Assembly: GCF_016900875.1 (NCBI RefSeq)
Contig: NZ_JAFEUM010000010.1
Coordinates: 1 to 64,000 of the forward strand
Origin: Vibrio ulleungensis
Lineage (GTDB): Bacteria; Pseudomonadota; Gammaproteobacteria; Enterobacterales; Vibrionaceae
DNA: 64,000 bases
Direction of reading: 5' to 3'
Position numbers and translations under genes: made by a program. Position 1 is the stretch's first letter, and each line of letters starts with the position of its first letter. The notes beneath the pieces were generated by a model. That model saw only the letters and a program-made list of their open reading frames with translations. It ran no database searches and was not told the origin of the DNA. Below, in pieces: positions 41,371 to 49,841 of the stretch.

Positions 41371-41781
41371 ATGTCAAAAGAATTTAGCCGTACCCAGCGT
41401 GTGGCTCAACAATTACAAAAAGAACTGGCGGTTATCGTGCAGCGTGAAGTGCGTGATTCACGCATTGGTATGGTGACGGTCTCTGATGTAGAAGTGTCTC
41501 GTGACCTTGCATACGCAACGGTTTTCGTTACTTTCTTGTGTGTGGGTGAACAAACGCCAGAGTCGTGCTTAGCCGCGCTTAAAGAGCATGAAGTAATGGT
41601 ACGCATGGCACTTGGCAAACGTATTCGCCTACGTCTAACACCTGAAGTTAAGTTTGTATACGACGAGACTTTGGTTGAAGGCATGCGCATGTCTAACCTA
41701 GTGAGCGAAGTTGTGTCTAACGATGCACAGAAGAAAGGCGAAGCAGGTCGTCAAGACGAGGAACGTGAGGACGAAGAGTAA
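41371..41781 (+). CDS. rbfA: Ribosome-binding factor A
   Basis: A 136-aa KH-fold protein required for 16S rRNA 5'-end maturation and growth in the cold. Motifs are FSRTQRVAQQLQKELAVIVQ, DVEVSRDLAYATVFVTF and LRLTPEVKFVYDETL. The C-terminal tail is acidic (DEEREDEE). The frame is open 11 codons upstream, but ATG 41371 gives the family start MSKEFSRTQR. Its stop overlaps the start of truB (ATGG at 41781). Confidence 0.95.
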   Translation: MSKEFSRTQRVAQQLQKELAVIVQREVRDSRIGMVTVSDVEVSRDLAYATVFVTFLCVGEQTPESCLAALKEHEVMVRMALGKRIRLRLTPEVKFVYDETLVEGMRMSNLVSEVVSNDAQKKGEAGRQDEEREDEE

Positions 41782-42716
41782 TGGCACGTCGTCGTAAAGG
41801 TCGTCCAGTCCACGGTGTATTGCTGCTCGATAAGCCAACCGGTGAATCGTCTAACCACGCCTTACAAAAAGTAAAACGACTCTATTTTGCAGACAAAGCG
41901 GGACATACAGGAGCGTTAGATCCATTAGCGACTGGTATGCTACCAATATGCTTAGGTGAGGCGACAAAGTTCTCTCAGTACCTGCTTGAGTCTGATAAGC
42001 GTTACATTGTTAAAGCGAAACTCGGTGAGCGTACCAACACCTCAGATTCTGATGGGGAAGTGGTCGAAACGCGCCCAGTGAAAGTCGATCGTGGTCAACT
42101 TGAACGTTGTGTTGCTAAGTTCAAAGGGACCACCAAACAGATCCCTTCAATGTTCTCGGCATTAAAATATCAGGGACGTCCGCTGTATGAATACGCGCGC
42201 GAAGGCGTCGAAGTTCCTCGCGAAGCGCGTGACATCACTGTATATACCATTGAGCTGTTAGGCTTTAATGGCGATGAGATCGAGATGGATGTTCACTGCT
42301 CTAAAGGAACCTACATTCGTACCATCGTCGATGACTTAGGTGAAATGCTTGGGTGTGGCGCACACGTGACCTATTTACGTCGTACACAAGTGGCGAAGTA
42401 TCCTTACGAGCGCATGGTAACCTTGGAGCAGTTAGAAGAGCTCTTAGAGCAAGCACATCGCGAAGAGATCGCACCTCGTGAACTGCTCGATCCACTTCTA
42501 CTGCCGATGGACACTGCTGTTATCGATCTACCTGAAGTGAATATGCTTCCTGAGCTCGCCGATATGGTCCAACACGGTCAACCCGTGCAAATCTTTGGCG
42601 CCCCCGTTGAAGGCCAAGTTCGCATGACCTCTGGCGAAGAACGCTTGTTCATCGGTGTCGGTGAGATTGACGACGATGGAAAAGTCGCGCCTAAACGGTT
42701 GGTTGTTTTTAGATAG
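41781..42716 (+). CDS. truB: tRNA pseudouridine-55 synthase TruB
   Basis: A 311-aa pseudouridine synthase acting on U55 in the T-loop of all tRNAs. Hallmarks are the N-terminal GVLLLDKPTGESSNHALQKVK, the catalytic Asp in AGHTGALDPLATGMLP, and YEYAREGVEVPREAR. A C-terminal PUA-like region follows. Translationally coupled to rbfA. An unusual GC-rich segment follows before rpsO. Confidence 0.96.
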   Translation: MARRRKGRPVHGVLLLDKPTGESSNHALQKVKRLYFADKAGHTGALDPLATGMLPICLGEATKFSQYLLESDKRYIVKAKLGERTNTSDSDGEVVETRPVKVDRGQLERCVAKFKGTTKQIPSMFSALKYQGRPLYEYAREGVEVPREARDITVYTIELLGFNGDEIEMDVHCSKGTYIRTIVDDLGEMLGCGAHVTYLRRTQVAKYPYERMVTLEQLEELLEQAHREEIAPRELLDPLLLPMDTAVIDLPEVNMLPELADMVQHGQPVQIFGAPVEGQVRMTSGEERLFIGVGEIDDDGKVAPKRLVVFR

Positions 42717-42720
42717 AAGC

Positions 42721-42890
42721 GAGAGGCGAGGGGCTTTGAGGGGCGCTGCGCTTCGAGAATCGAGATCGCTGCGCTGCGAGGGGCGGTCAGTGAAGTGGGC
42801 TTGTTCGCTTTTGCTCGAAGCTTTTCGCAAGAAAAGCGTCTCGCAGTCACGCAGTGACGTCCTCGCTCCTCGAAGCGAAGCGCCCTGCTT
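42721..42890. repeat. GC-rich inverted-repeat segment between truB and rpsO
   Basis: About 170 bp, much richer in G and C than its surroundings, made of GCGAGG-, GCTGCGCT- and CGAAGCG-type words. The ends carry a 17-bp inverted repeat with one mismatch: GGGCGCTGCGCTTCGAG (42741-42757) and CTCGAAGCGAAGCGCCC (42869-42885). Inside is a hairpin GCTTTTCGCAAGAAAAGC. It encodes nothing recognisable. Confidence 0.65.
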
Positions 42891-42909
42891 TTCAGCAAAC
42901 AAAACCCGC

Positions 42910-42937
42910 TTGCATCCCAACTGCAATCCCGTATAAT
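42910..42937 (+). promoter_or_regulatory. Sigma-70 promoter of rpsO
   Basis: TTGCAT (42910-42915) and TATAAT (42932-42937) with a 16-bp spacer, 73 bp before the rpsO start. The leader probably holds the S15 autoregulatory structure known from E. coli, but I could not fold it by eye. Confidence 0.7.
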
Positions 42938-43010
42938 ACGCCGCTCTCGTGTCGGCTGAATCAGAGATTGGCTGGCACACATTGATACACTAACTCTTTA
43001 GGAGAGAATT

Positions 43011-43280
43011 ATGTCTCTGAATGCAGAAACTAAAGCAGCAATCGTTGCTGAATACGCTCAAAGCGAAGGCGATACTGGTTCACCAGAAGTACAAGTAGCA
43101 CTACTAACTGCTTCTATCAACCACCTTCAAGGTCACTTTAAAGCGCACAAAGGCGATCACCACAGCCGTCGTGGTCTTCTACGTATGGTTTCTCGTCGTC
43201 GTAAGCTTCTAGACTACCTTAAAGGTAAAGATCTAGCTCGCTACCACGACCTAATCAAACGTCAAGGTCTACGTCGCTAA
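43011..43280 (+). CDS. rpsO: 30S ribosomal protein S15
   Basis: An 89-aa helical protein that binds 16S rRNA early in assembly. The block DTGSPEVQVALLTASINHLQ and the tail HSRRGLLRMVSRRRKLLDYL are diagnostic. The length equals the E. coli protein with its initiator Met. The ATG follows AGGAGAGAATT. It has its own promoter and terminator, with pnp next, as in E. coli. Confidence 0.97.
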   Translation: MSLNAETKAAIVAEYAQSEGDTGSPEVQVALLTASINHLQGHFKAHKGDHHSRRGLLRMVSRRRKLLDYLKGKDLARYHDLIKRQGLRR

Positions 43281-43310
43281 TTGGCGTAAGCATTAGAACA
43301 GTTTGTTTGA

Positions 43311-43336
43311 AAAGGGGCTTAAAGCCCCTTTTTTTA
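43311..43336 (+). terminator. Terminator of rpsO
   Basis: AAGGGGCTT and AAGCCCCTT form a perfect stem followed by TTTTT. In E. coli some transcripts read through the equivalent terminator into pnp. Confidence 0.88.
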
Positions 43337-43371
43337 TGACCTAAATTCTGCACTTATCGGGCAATGTGGTT

Positions 43372-43377
43372 TATACT
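43372..43377 (+). promoter_or_regulatory. Possible -10 element of the pnp promoter
   Basis: TATACT lies between the rpsO terminator and the structured pnp leader. The -35 is weak (CTGCAC/TGCACT near 43348-43354). Confidence 0.4.
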
Positions 43378-43417
43378 ACGTCCCGACTTCCTCTGCGTGT
43401 CGCAGCGGAAACAAACG

Positions 43418-43534
43418 CTCACTACATTACAGTCACCGATGTCGACCAAAAGGTCGCGACTACTCAAAACTGCCTTATATCGAGCAGCACCTTTTAAGGA
43501 TGTTTTGACTAGTCGCGATTCGTAATGTGTTGAG
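43418..43534 (+). promoter_or_regulatory. Long stem in the pnp leader (probable RNase III/PNPase autoregulation)
   Basis: CTCACTACATTAC (43418-43430) can pair with GTAATGTGTTGAG (43522-43534), with one G-U pair, enclosing smaller hairpins such as GTCGACC/GGTCGCGAC. In E. coli, RNase III cuts a double-stranded pnp leader and PNPase then represses its own mRNA. The rest of 43337-43579 shows no gene. Confidence 0.55.
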
Positions 43535-43579
43535 TTAATACTACAAGCTCTAAGCTAAGCTTAGAAACAAGGAATCGAA

Positions 43580-45705
43580 ATGTTCGAAAAACCAGTTGTT
43601 AAAACGTTCCAGTACGGTAACCACACCGTTACCCTAGAAACTGGCATCATTGCTCGTCAAGCTACAGCAGGTGTTATGGTTACAATGGACGATACGTCTG
43701 TATTCGTATCAGTTGTAGCGAAAAAAGAAGCGGTAGAAGGTCAAGACTTCTTCCCTCTAACGGTTAACTACCAAGAGCGTACTTACGCTGCAGGTAAAAT
43801 CCCAGGTGGATTCTTCAAGCGTGAAGGCCGTCCTTCTGAAGGCGAAACGCTTACAGCTCGCCTAATTGACCGTCCAATCCGTCCACTTTTCCCAGACGCG
43901 TTTAAAAACGAAGTTCAAGTTATCGCAACAGTAATGTCTGTTAACCCAGACGTTCAGCCTGACATGGTTACCATGATCGGTACTTCTGCAGCGCTTGCTA
44001 TCTCTGGTGCTCCGTTTAACGGTCCTATCGGTGCTGCACGTGTTGGTCACATTGACGGTCAACTTGTGCTTAACCCAAGCATCACTGAACTAGAAAACTC
44101 TAAGCTTGACCTAGTGGTTTCTGGTACTGAAGGCGCGGTTCTTATGGTTGAGTCAGAAGCTGACAACCTAACTGAAGAAGAAATGCTTTCAGCGGTTGTT
44201 TACGGTCACGACCAACAACAAGTTGTTATTAAGGCGATCAACGAGTTTGCTGCTGAAGTTGCAACCCCTTCTTGGGATTGGACTGCTCCTGCTGAGAACA
44301 CTGAGCTGAAAAACAAGATTGCTGAACTTGCTGAAGCAAAAGTAACTGAAGCTTACCAAATCACTGAAAAAATGGCTCGCTATGACCGCATCCATGAAAT
44401 CGGTGACGAAGTGAAAGCGACTCTTCTTGCTGAAGACGCAGAGCTTAACCCTAAAGAAATTCACGCGATCTTCCACGATCTAGAGAAAACAGTAGTACGT
44501 GGCCGCATCATTGCTGGCAACCCACGTATCGATGGTCGTGAAAAAGACATGGTTCGTGCTCTAGACGTACGTACTGGTGTTCTTCCACGTACTCACGGTT
44601 CTGCACTGTTCACTCGTGGCGAAACTCAAGCTATCGTAACAGCGACTCTAGGTACTCAACGCGATGCACAAATCATCGATGAGCTAACTGGCGAGCGTAA
44701 AGATAACTTCCTTCTACACTACAACTTCCCTCCATACTGTGTGGGTGAGACTGGCTTTGTTGGCTCTCCTAAGCGTCGTGAAATTGGCCACGGTAAATTG
44801 GCGAAGCGCGGTATTGCTGCAGTAATGCCTTCTGTTGAAGAGTTCCCATACACTGTACGTGTTGTATCAGAAATCACTGAATCTAACGGTTCGTCTTCAA
44901 TGGCTTCTGTATGTGGTACTTCTCTTGCACTTATGGATGCAGGTGTGCCAATCAAAGCGTCTGTTGCGGGTATCGCAATGGGTCTTGTGAAAGAAGGCGA
45001 CGACTTTGTTGTTCTTTCTGACATCCTTGGCGACGAAGATCACCTTGGCGACATGGACTTTAAAGTAGCCGGTACTAACGAAGGTATCACTGCTCTACAG
45101 ATGGATATCAAGATCGAAGGTATCACTAAAGAGATCATGCAAATTGCACTTAACCAAGCGCAAGGTGCACGTAAGCACATCCTATCTGTAATGGATGAAG
45201 CTATCTCTGGTGCTCGTGAAGATATCTCTGAGTTTGCTCCGCGCATTCATACTATGAAGATCAGCGCTGAGAAGATAAAAGACGTTATCGGTAAAGGTGG
45301 CGCTGTGATCCGTGCTCTTACAGAAGAGACTGGCACAACCATCGAAATCGAAGATGACGGTACTATTAAAATCGCTTCATCTGAAGGCGCTGCTGCGAAA
45401 GAAGCAATCCGTCGTATCGAAGAGATCACTGCAGAAGTTGAAGTGGGCCGCATTTACGTAGGTAAAGTTGCTCGCCTTGCTGACTTCGGTGCATTCGTTA
45501 CCATCCTTCCTGGTAAAGATGGTCTAGTACACATCTCTCAAATCGCTGATAAGCGTGTAGAGAAGTGTCTGACTACCTACAAGAAGGTCAAGAAGTAAAC
45601 GTTAAGGTTCTTGAAATCGACCGTCAAGGCCGTGTTCGCTTGAGCATGAAAGAAGCGGTAGAACAAGCACCAGCAGCTGACGCACCAGCAGCCGACGCGG
45701 AATAA
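43580..45705 (+). CDS. pnp: Polyribonucleotide nucleotidyltransferase (PNPase), apparent frameshift near the 3' end
   Basis: A 3'-5' phosphorolytic exoribonuclease of the degradosome. Two RNase PH domains (residues ~1-210 and ~310-540) and the KH domain (IKDVIGKGGAVIRALTEETG) are intact. The S1 domain starts (VGRIYVGKVARLADFGAFV...LVHISQIADKRVEK), but then the frame breaks. GAGAAGTG at 45560-45567 lacks one A that would give GAGAAAGTG. As sequenced, translation ends at 45598 (672 aa) with an unrelated tail. Restoring one A gives VSDYLQEGQEVNVKVLEIDR and a stop at 45705, for 708 aa, the normal length. It is either a sequencing error or a true S1-truncating mutation. Confidence 0.9.
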
Positions 45706-45744
45706 AAGTTAAATTTTTGATATTTAACTGATAAAGCGTGGTAT

Positions 45745-45776
45745 AAAGAGGAGCATTGATGCTCCTCTTTTTTATA
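45745..45776 (+). terminator. Terminator of pnp
   Basis: AAAGAGGAGCAT and ATGCTCCTCTTT form a hairpin followed by TTT. It lies 40 nt after the full-length pnp stop. Confidence 0.88.
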
Positions 45777-45861
45777 TTAGGCATCTATCTAAGACCCGCT
45801 AGACTTAATACAGTCAGTGTTGCTGGTTGCCCCTGGAGCGATTAATTAAAAGGATAATGAT

Positions 45862-46737
45862 GTGAAGCTAAGAATTGTCGCCTTATTAGGGCTTGTTATG
45901 GTGTTGGGCGGATGCTCGAGCCCCGGTTCTCAAACTGGGTGGGCTTATCCTCCTATGGCGGTACCGCTACAGCCAACGGTTCAACAAGAAATTCATATTG
46001 CTCGAATCTCTCAATTATTGCTGCGCAAAGATCTAGACGATGCAGTTCGTGCAAAAATGCACTACGAGCGCGGCATGCTGTACGACACACTTGGCATGCG
46101 TGATTTAGCCCGTTTGGATTTCAACCAAACACTTTCGCTTAATCCTGCACAGCCGGATGTATTTAACATTTTAGGTGTTTACTTCACTCAGATTGGCGAG
46201 TTTGATGCTGCTTACGATGCCTTCGATTCAACACTAGAACTTGACCCAAACAATTACTACGCAGAGCGAAATCGCGCAATCGCACTCTATTACGGGGATC
46301 GTATTGAACTTGCTCAAGAAGCGATGGTTAAACATTACGAGCAAGACCCAAGTGATCCTTTTCGAGCGATCTGGCTGTACGTGATCGAGCATGAGCAAGA
46401 CGCAGAACTCGCTCGTCAGCACCTTTTAGAGCGCTACGAAGACCGAACCAGTGAATGGAGTTGGATGCTAGTGGCGATCATGCTGGATGAAGTTCCAGAG
46501 AAAGAAGCATTTAAGACCATTGTTGAAGGTGCACAAAGCAACGAAGAGCTAGCACAACGTCTCACTGAGGCCTATTTTTATCTTGGAAAACGTTACCATT
46601 TGGATAACGAGCTAGGCAACGCTATTTCCCTGTATAAGCTCGCATTGTCGTTTAATGTTTACGAGTATGTTGAACACCGCTATTCGTTTTTGGAACTAGG
46701 TCGAATCTTTAATCAAGTCACCGAACAGCGAAAGTAG
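45862..46737 (+). CDS. nlpI: Lipoprotein NlpI
   Basis: A 291-aa outer-membrane lipoprotein with TPR repeats that acts as an adaptor for the protease Prc and for peptidoglycan hydrolases. The signal peptide ends in a lipobox (VLGGC-SS, cysteine at ~19). TPR-like units include YERGMLYDTLGMRDLARLDFNQTLSL and FNILGVYFTQIGEFDAAYDAFDSTLEL. The start is GTG after AAGGATAATGAT. Position after pnp is the same as in E. coli. The ~30-residue mature N-terminus is Pro/Gln-rich. Confidence 0.93.
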   Translation: MKLRIVALLGLVMVLGGCSSPGSQTGWAYPPMAVPLQPTVQQEIHIARISQLLLRKDLDDAVRAKMHYERGMLYDTLGMRDLARLDFNQTLSLNPAQPDVFNILGVYFTQIGEFDAAYDAFDSTLELDPNNYYAERNRAIALYYGDRIELAQEAMVKHYEQDPSDPFRAIWLYVIEHEQDAELARQHLLERYEDRTSEWSWMLVAIMLDEVPEKEAFKTIVEGAQSNEELAQRLTEAYFYLGKRYHLDNELGNAISLYKLALSFNVYEYVEHRYSFLELGRIFNQVTEQRK

Positions 46738-46791
46738 CTACTGCGCTAACTCTGCAGCACTCAGTAACTTACCACAAGAAATAAACAATAT

Positions 46792-46823
46792 AAGCGCCGC
46801 TCAATAGAGTGGCGCTTTTTGTT
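46792..46823 (+). terminator. Terminator of nlpI
   Basis: AAGCGCCGCTC and GAGTGGCGCTT pair with one G-T and are followed by TTTG. It lies about 55 nt after nlpI. Confidence 0.78.
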
Positions 46824-46880
46824 TCTGTGAATTGGTAGCGGCAAGTTCATACAGAATGTGTTTTAAAAATAGCTCCGATA

Positions 46881-47042
46881 ATACCAACCGAAGCAATTAC
46901 CTGATCATTCTTGCTTGTTAAAATCACTGATAACAGCGTTAAAGATTTTGCAGGTAGAACAACTACCTACGACAATCTTTGCCTTGTTCTCAGCGATTTT
47001 TCCGTCGCAATTTTCTGACCAGTTAATTACTTCGATTGGTAT
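46881..47042 (-). repeat. 161-bp inverted-repeat element (MITE-like), copy 2
   Basis: It has the same ends (ATACCAACC and GATTGGTAT) and a closely similar interior to copy 1, read on the opposite strand. For example, CTGGTCAGAAAATTGCG is shared exactly. It lies between the nlpI terminator and the marR promoter and ends 15 bp before the marR -35. Confidence 0.85.
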
Positions 47043-47056
47043 AACTCAAAAACACG

Positions 47057-47084
47057 TTGTGTTGTATTCAAAAAGGAGTATATT
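47057..47084 (+). promoter_or_regulatory. Promoter of the marR-type gene
   Basis: TTGTGT (47057-47062) and TATATT (47079-47084) with a 16-bp spacer. Transcription would start near 47091, inside the palindromic operator. Confidence 0.55.
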
Positions 47085-47099
47085 GTTAGCCTTGCTAAC
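47085..47099 (+). promoter_or_regulatory. Palindromic operator upstream of marR
   Basis: GTTAGCCTTGCTAAC is a perfect palindrome with 6-bp arms and a CTT centre. It abuts the -10 element. An identical copy precedes the MATE gene, so it is probably the binding site of this MarR protein. Confidence 0.7.
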
Positions 47100-47108
47100 T
47101 AAGTGGGC

Positions 47109-47528
47109 ATGGGCATGAGTTTTGAAACCGCACTGATTCAACTCGAGCGTTATTTATCTAAGTCTTGGCGACAATACGCGCAACAAGATCCTTTGTCGTC
47201 ATTGAGCTTTAATGAATATGACTACCTTTTGGTTCTTATAGAAAGCGACACGCCAATGCGATTAACTGATTTGGCGCAAGAGATGAAAGTGAGTAAGCCT
47301 TCGGCGTCCAATATGGTCTCTCGACTGCAGAAAAAAGGGTTGGTCGAAAGGCAGTTCAGTCCAGAAGACTCTCGAGTGAAACGCGTCGCTTTGACCCAAC
47401 AGGCTAAAGAGCAACTATCTGAACAAGCACCTGTTTATAAGCAAATCTCGAATTCGCTGAGCAAAAATTTGAGTGCCGATGAGGCGCAAACCCTGACTCG
47501 CTTATTATTGAAAGCAACTCAATCTTAA
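47109..47528 (+). CDS. MarR-family transcriptional regulator
   Basis: About 139 aa. The winged-helix core reads LTDLAQEMKVSKPSASNMVSRLQKKGLVERQFSPEDSRVKRVALT, typical of MarR. N- and C-terminal helices form the dimer interface. The start is uncertain (GTG 47103, ATG 47109 or ATG 47115), and no good ribosome-binding site is visible. The inferred transcript start near 47091 leaves a very short leader. It lies immediately upstream of a MATE pump with the same operator, so it is probably an autorepressor that also represses the pump. Confidence 0.88.
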   Translation: MGMSFETALIQLERYLSKSWRQYAQQDPLSSLSFNEYDYLLVLIESDTPMRLTDLAQEMKVSKPSASNMVSRLQKKGLVERQFSPEDSRVKRVALTQQAKEQLSEQAPVYKQISNSLSKNLSADEAQTLTRLLLKATQS

Positions 47529-47540
47529 TTTAACCAATTA

Positions 47541-47555
47541 GTTAGCCTTGCTAAC
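47541..47555 (+). promoter_or_regulatory. Palindromic operator upstream of the MATE gene
   Basis: GTTAGCCTTGCTAAC is identical to the site before marR, and here the palindrome extends by one base on each side (47540-47556). It lies 12 bp before the MATE start codon. Confidence 0.7.
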
Positions 47556-47567
47556 TTTATAGTCACT

Positions 47568-48908
47568 ATGAACAATCAATCATCTATTTATCGTCAATTT
47601 TGGACATACACCATTCCAACCGTTGCGGCTATGCTGGTCAACGGCCTGTATCAAGTGGTGGATGGTATTTTCATTGGCCGTTATATCGGCTCAGATGGGT
47701 TAGCAGCCATTAACCTGGCATGGCCCATTATTGGTGCCGTCTTAGGCCTAGGAATGCTTGTCGGCGTGGGGACAGGTGCACTGGTATCAATCAAACAGGG
47801 TGGAAATGCGGCTGTTGCGGCACGACAGGGGCTGACTACGGGACTGCTATTACTTGTATTACTCGCCCCAATCGTGTCGTTAGCGCTGTATTGTTTTAGT
47901 GATTCGCTGTTGTTATGGCAGGGTGCAGATCCTGTAGTCTTTGATTTAGCCAAGCAGTACTTGATGGTGTTGATGTGGAGTGCGATCTTTACTCTAGGAT
48001 CGATTGCTCTGCCGTTTCTTATCCGCAATGATTCTAGCCCAAATATCGCTACTGGGTTAATGGTCGTAGGCGCCGTGATTAATATTGTCCTCGACTATAT
48101 ATTGATCGCCGTTATGGGCTGGGAACTGTTTGGCGCAGCTTTGGCGACAGCTGTTGCCCAAATGCTCGTTACTCTTATTGCAGTGGGGTATTTCTTTACG
48201 CGCACAGCGACAATCAGGCTATCACTTAAGAGCTTCTACTTTGATTATCGCTCCGTTCCAACTATTTTCGGTATTGGTACATCTAGCTTCTTTATGTACT
48301 TTTATGGGGCGGCAATGGTGGCACTTCACAATACCCTGTTTACTCAGTATGGCGATGTCACCATGGTGGGTGCTTATGCCATCCTAGGGTACATCGTCAC
48401 AGTGTACTATTTAGTGAGTGAGGGGATAGCTAATGGGATGCAGCCTCTTGTCAGTTTTAATCACGGTGCATCATTGCAGCACAACGTCAGAAAGTTGCTT
48501 CATATTGCAATGGGCACTGCTACCGCATTAGGTGTAGTGTTTATAGTCGGACTCAACTTTTACTCAATCGAGTTTGTCAGCATTTTTGTCGACAATGATC
48601 AAGCGCTGATTGATTACACCGTAGAAGGAATAAGGTTGCACCTATTTGCGCTGTTCTTAGATGGCTTTCTCGTGGTGGTTGCCGCATTTTATCAAGCTAT
48701 CAATCGAGGCGGACGAGCCATGGTCGTTATGGTTGGGAACATGCTCATACAGTTGCCATTTTTGTATGTGCTGCCTAAACACCTTGGTGTTCAAGGTATT
48801 TGGTTGGCGTACCCGCTGTCTAATATTGCCATCACTGTTGTGGTCGTTGGCATGCTAGTGAGTGATATTAAGCGTTTTTATCCAAAACAAGCGGTTCAGG
48901 TAGTCTAG
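47568..48908 (+). CDS. MATE-family multidrug efflux transporter
   Basis: A 446-aa inner-membrane antiporter with about 12 hydrophobic segments in two similar halves. The N-terminal block TIPTVAAMLVNGLYQVVDGIFIGRYIGSDGLAAINLAWP is typical of the MATE superfamily, DinF/VmrA-like branch. V. parahaemolyticus VmrA, a Na+-coupled pump of about this length, is a plausible relative. It is probably controlled by the upstream MarR protein. No clear Shine-Dalgarno sequence precedes the ATG. Confidence 0.9.
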   Translation: MNNQSSIYRQFWTYTIPTVAAMLVNGLYQVVDGIFIGRYIGSDGLAAINLAWPIIGAVLGLGMLVGVGTGALVSIKQGGNAAVAARQGLTTGLLLLVLLAPIVSLALYCFSDSLLLWQGADPVVFDLAKQYLMVLMWSAIFTLGSIALPFLIRNDSSPNIATGLMVVGAVINIVLDYILIAVMGWELFGAALATAVAQMLVTLIAVGYFFTRTATIRLSLKSFYFDYRSVPTIFGIGTSSFFMYFYGAAMVALHNTLFTQYGDVTMVGAYAILGYIVTVYYLVSEGIANGMQPLVSFNHGASLQHNVRKLLHIAMGTATALGVVFIVGLNFYSIEFVSIFVDNDQALIDYTVEGIRLHLFALFLDGFLVVVAAFYQAINRGGRAMVVMVGNMLIQLPFLYVLPKHLGVQGIWLAYPLSNIAITVVVVGMLVSDIKRFYPKQAVQVV

Positions 48909-48916
48909 TTAACGCA

Positions 48917-48950
48917 AAAAAAAGGCAACTCATTGAGTTGCCTTATTGTT
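48917..48950. terminator. Bidirectional terminator between the MATE gene and ubiV
   Basis: AAGGCAACTCA and TGAGTTGCCTT form a perfect hairpin with an A-run on the left and ATTGTTTT on the right. The genes on either side converge. Confidence 0.85.
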
Positions 48951-49829
48951 TTAGATGTTTTTAATGTCTAAACCGGCCAATTGATGCCAGTAGCCATTAC
49001 ATTGACGATCGTCGAGTGTTTGCGGCTGCTCACCTTGTTCATTGTTGATGAAGGCTTTGAGTTGCTGGAAGGTCGATACGCCTAAAGGACTTAAGCGAAC
49101 CACATCAACCACGTCTTTCATTGCAGGGACATCGTTTACCAGGTTATAGCAGTAGCCTGATTGAGTCTGGATACCATTGAGGTTGAACACGCTCTGGCCC
49201 TCTTGACTGTCAACTTGGATCCCTGTTGGGTATTTGATGCAGCAGGTTTCGCAATCATCCTTTGCTTTGTTTTCGGCACGTGCTGTAAAGCATCTTGCTG
49301 AATAGGCCAGTGGAAGGTAGCCATGTCCAAAGATCTCAATATCGAATTGGTCGCGTATACCAAGCTGCTCACACTGTTCCAAAGTATGTGATAGCCACTC
49401 TTTTGACAATTCAACAGGCATACACCAACGCGTCATCCCTTGCGATAAGAACAGCTTTAGCGTGTTTGCATTGTAGGTATTGACTGCAGGGCCAACCACA
49501 AAAGGTACTCGTTTTTGATGCGCCAGTTGGATCGCAGATACGTCATTGGCCTCGATAATGAACTCGCCATTATCAATGTACTTTTGCATCACTTTCAGCT
49601 CGCTAGGAGCTTCAAGTAGCGCCATAGTGGAAAGAACCACTTGTTTGCCTTCAGCGGCAAGATTTTTGGCCACTTCCATCCAGTCATTGGGGCGCATTTC
49701 TCGGCGTTTTGAACAGACGGTTTCGCCCAGATAAATGATGTCAGCTTCACTGCTGGCAGCTTGATCATAAAAATCAAAAATATTCTGTTTTGGCCAAAAG
49801 TAGAGCAGTGGACCGAGTGCGTATTTCAT
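48951..49829 (-). CDS. ubiV: Ubiquinone biosynthesis protein UbiV
   Basis: A 292-aa U32-family protein that acts with UbiU and UbiT in O2-independent hydroxylation of the ubiquinone ring. Its 4Fe-4S cysteines are recognisable: C39 in LGETVCSKRREM, C180 in YSARCF, and C193, C196 and C197 in DDCETCC. E. coli UbiV uses C39, C180, C193 and C197. It lies 12 nt downstream of ubiU on the same strand and forms an operon with it. Confidence 0.94.
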   Translation of the reverse strand: MKYALGPLLYFWPKQNIFDFYDQAASSEADIIYLGETVCSKRREMRPNDWMEVAKNLAAEGKQVVLSTMALLEAPSELKVMQKYIDNGEFIIEANDVSAIQLAHQKRVPFVVGPAVNTYNANTLKLFLSQGMTRWCMPVELSKEWLSHTLEQCEQLGIRDQFDIEIFGHGYLPLAYSARCFTARAENKAKDDCETCCIKYPTGIQVDSQEGQSVFNLNGIQTQSGYCYNLVNDVPAMKDVVDVVRLSPLGVSTFQQLKAFINNEQGEQPQTLDDRQCNGYWHQLAGLDIKNI

Positions 49830-49841
49830 GAGTATTCTCCT

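Noticed and set aside
42528..42982. Minus- and plus-strand ORFs across the truB-rpsO spacer
   Set aside because: They arise from the GC-rich repeat segment; the peptides are low in information and match no family.
47083..47118. Short leader peptide (TTG start after GGAG) overlapping the marR start
   Set aside because: The GGAG is more likely the spacer end of the promoter; the inferred transcript begins after it.
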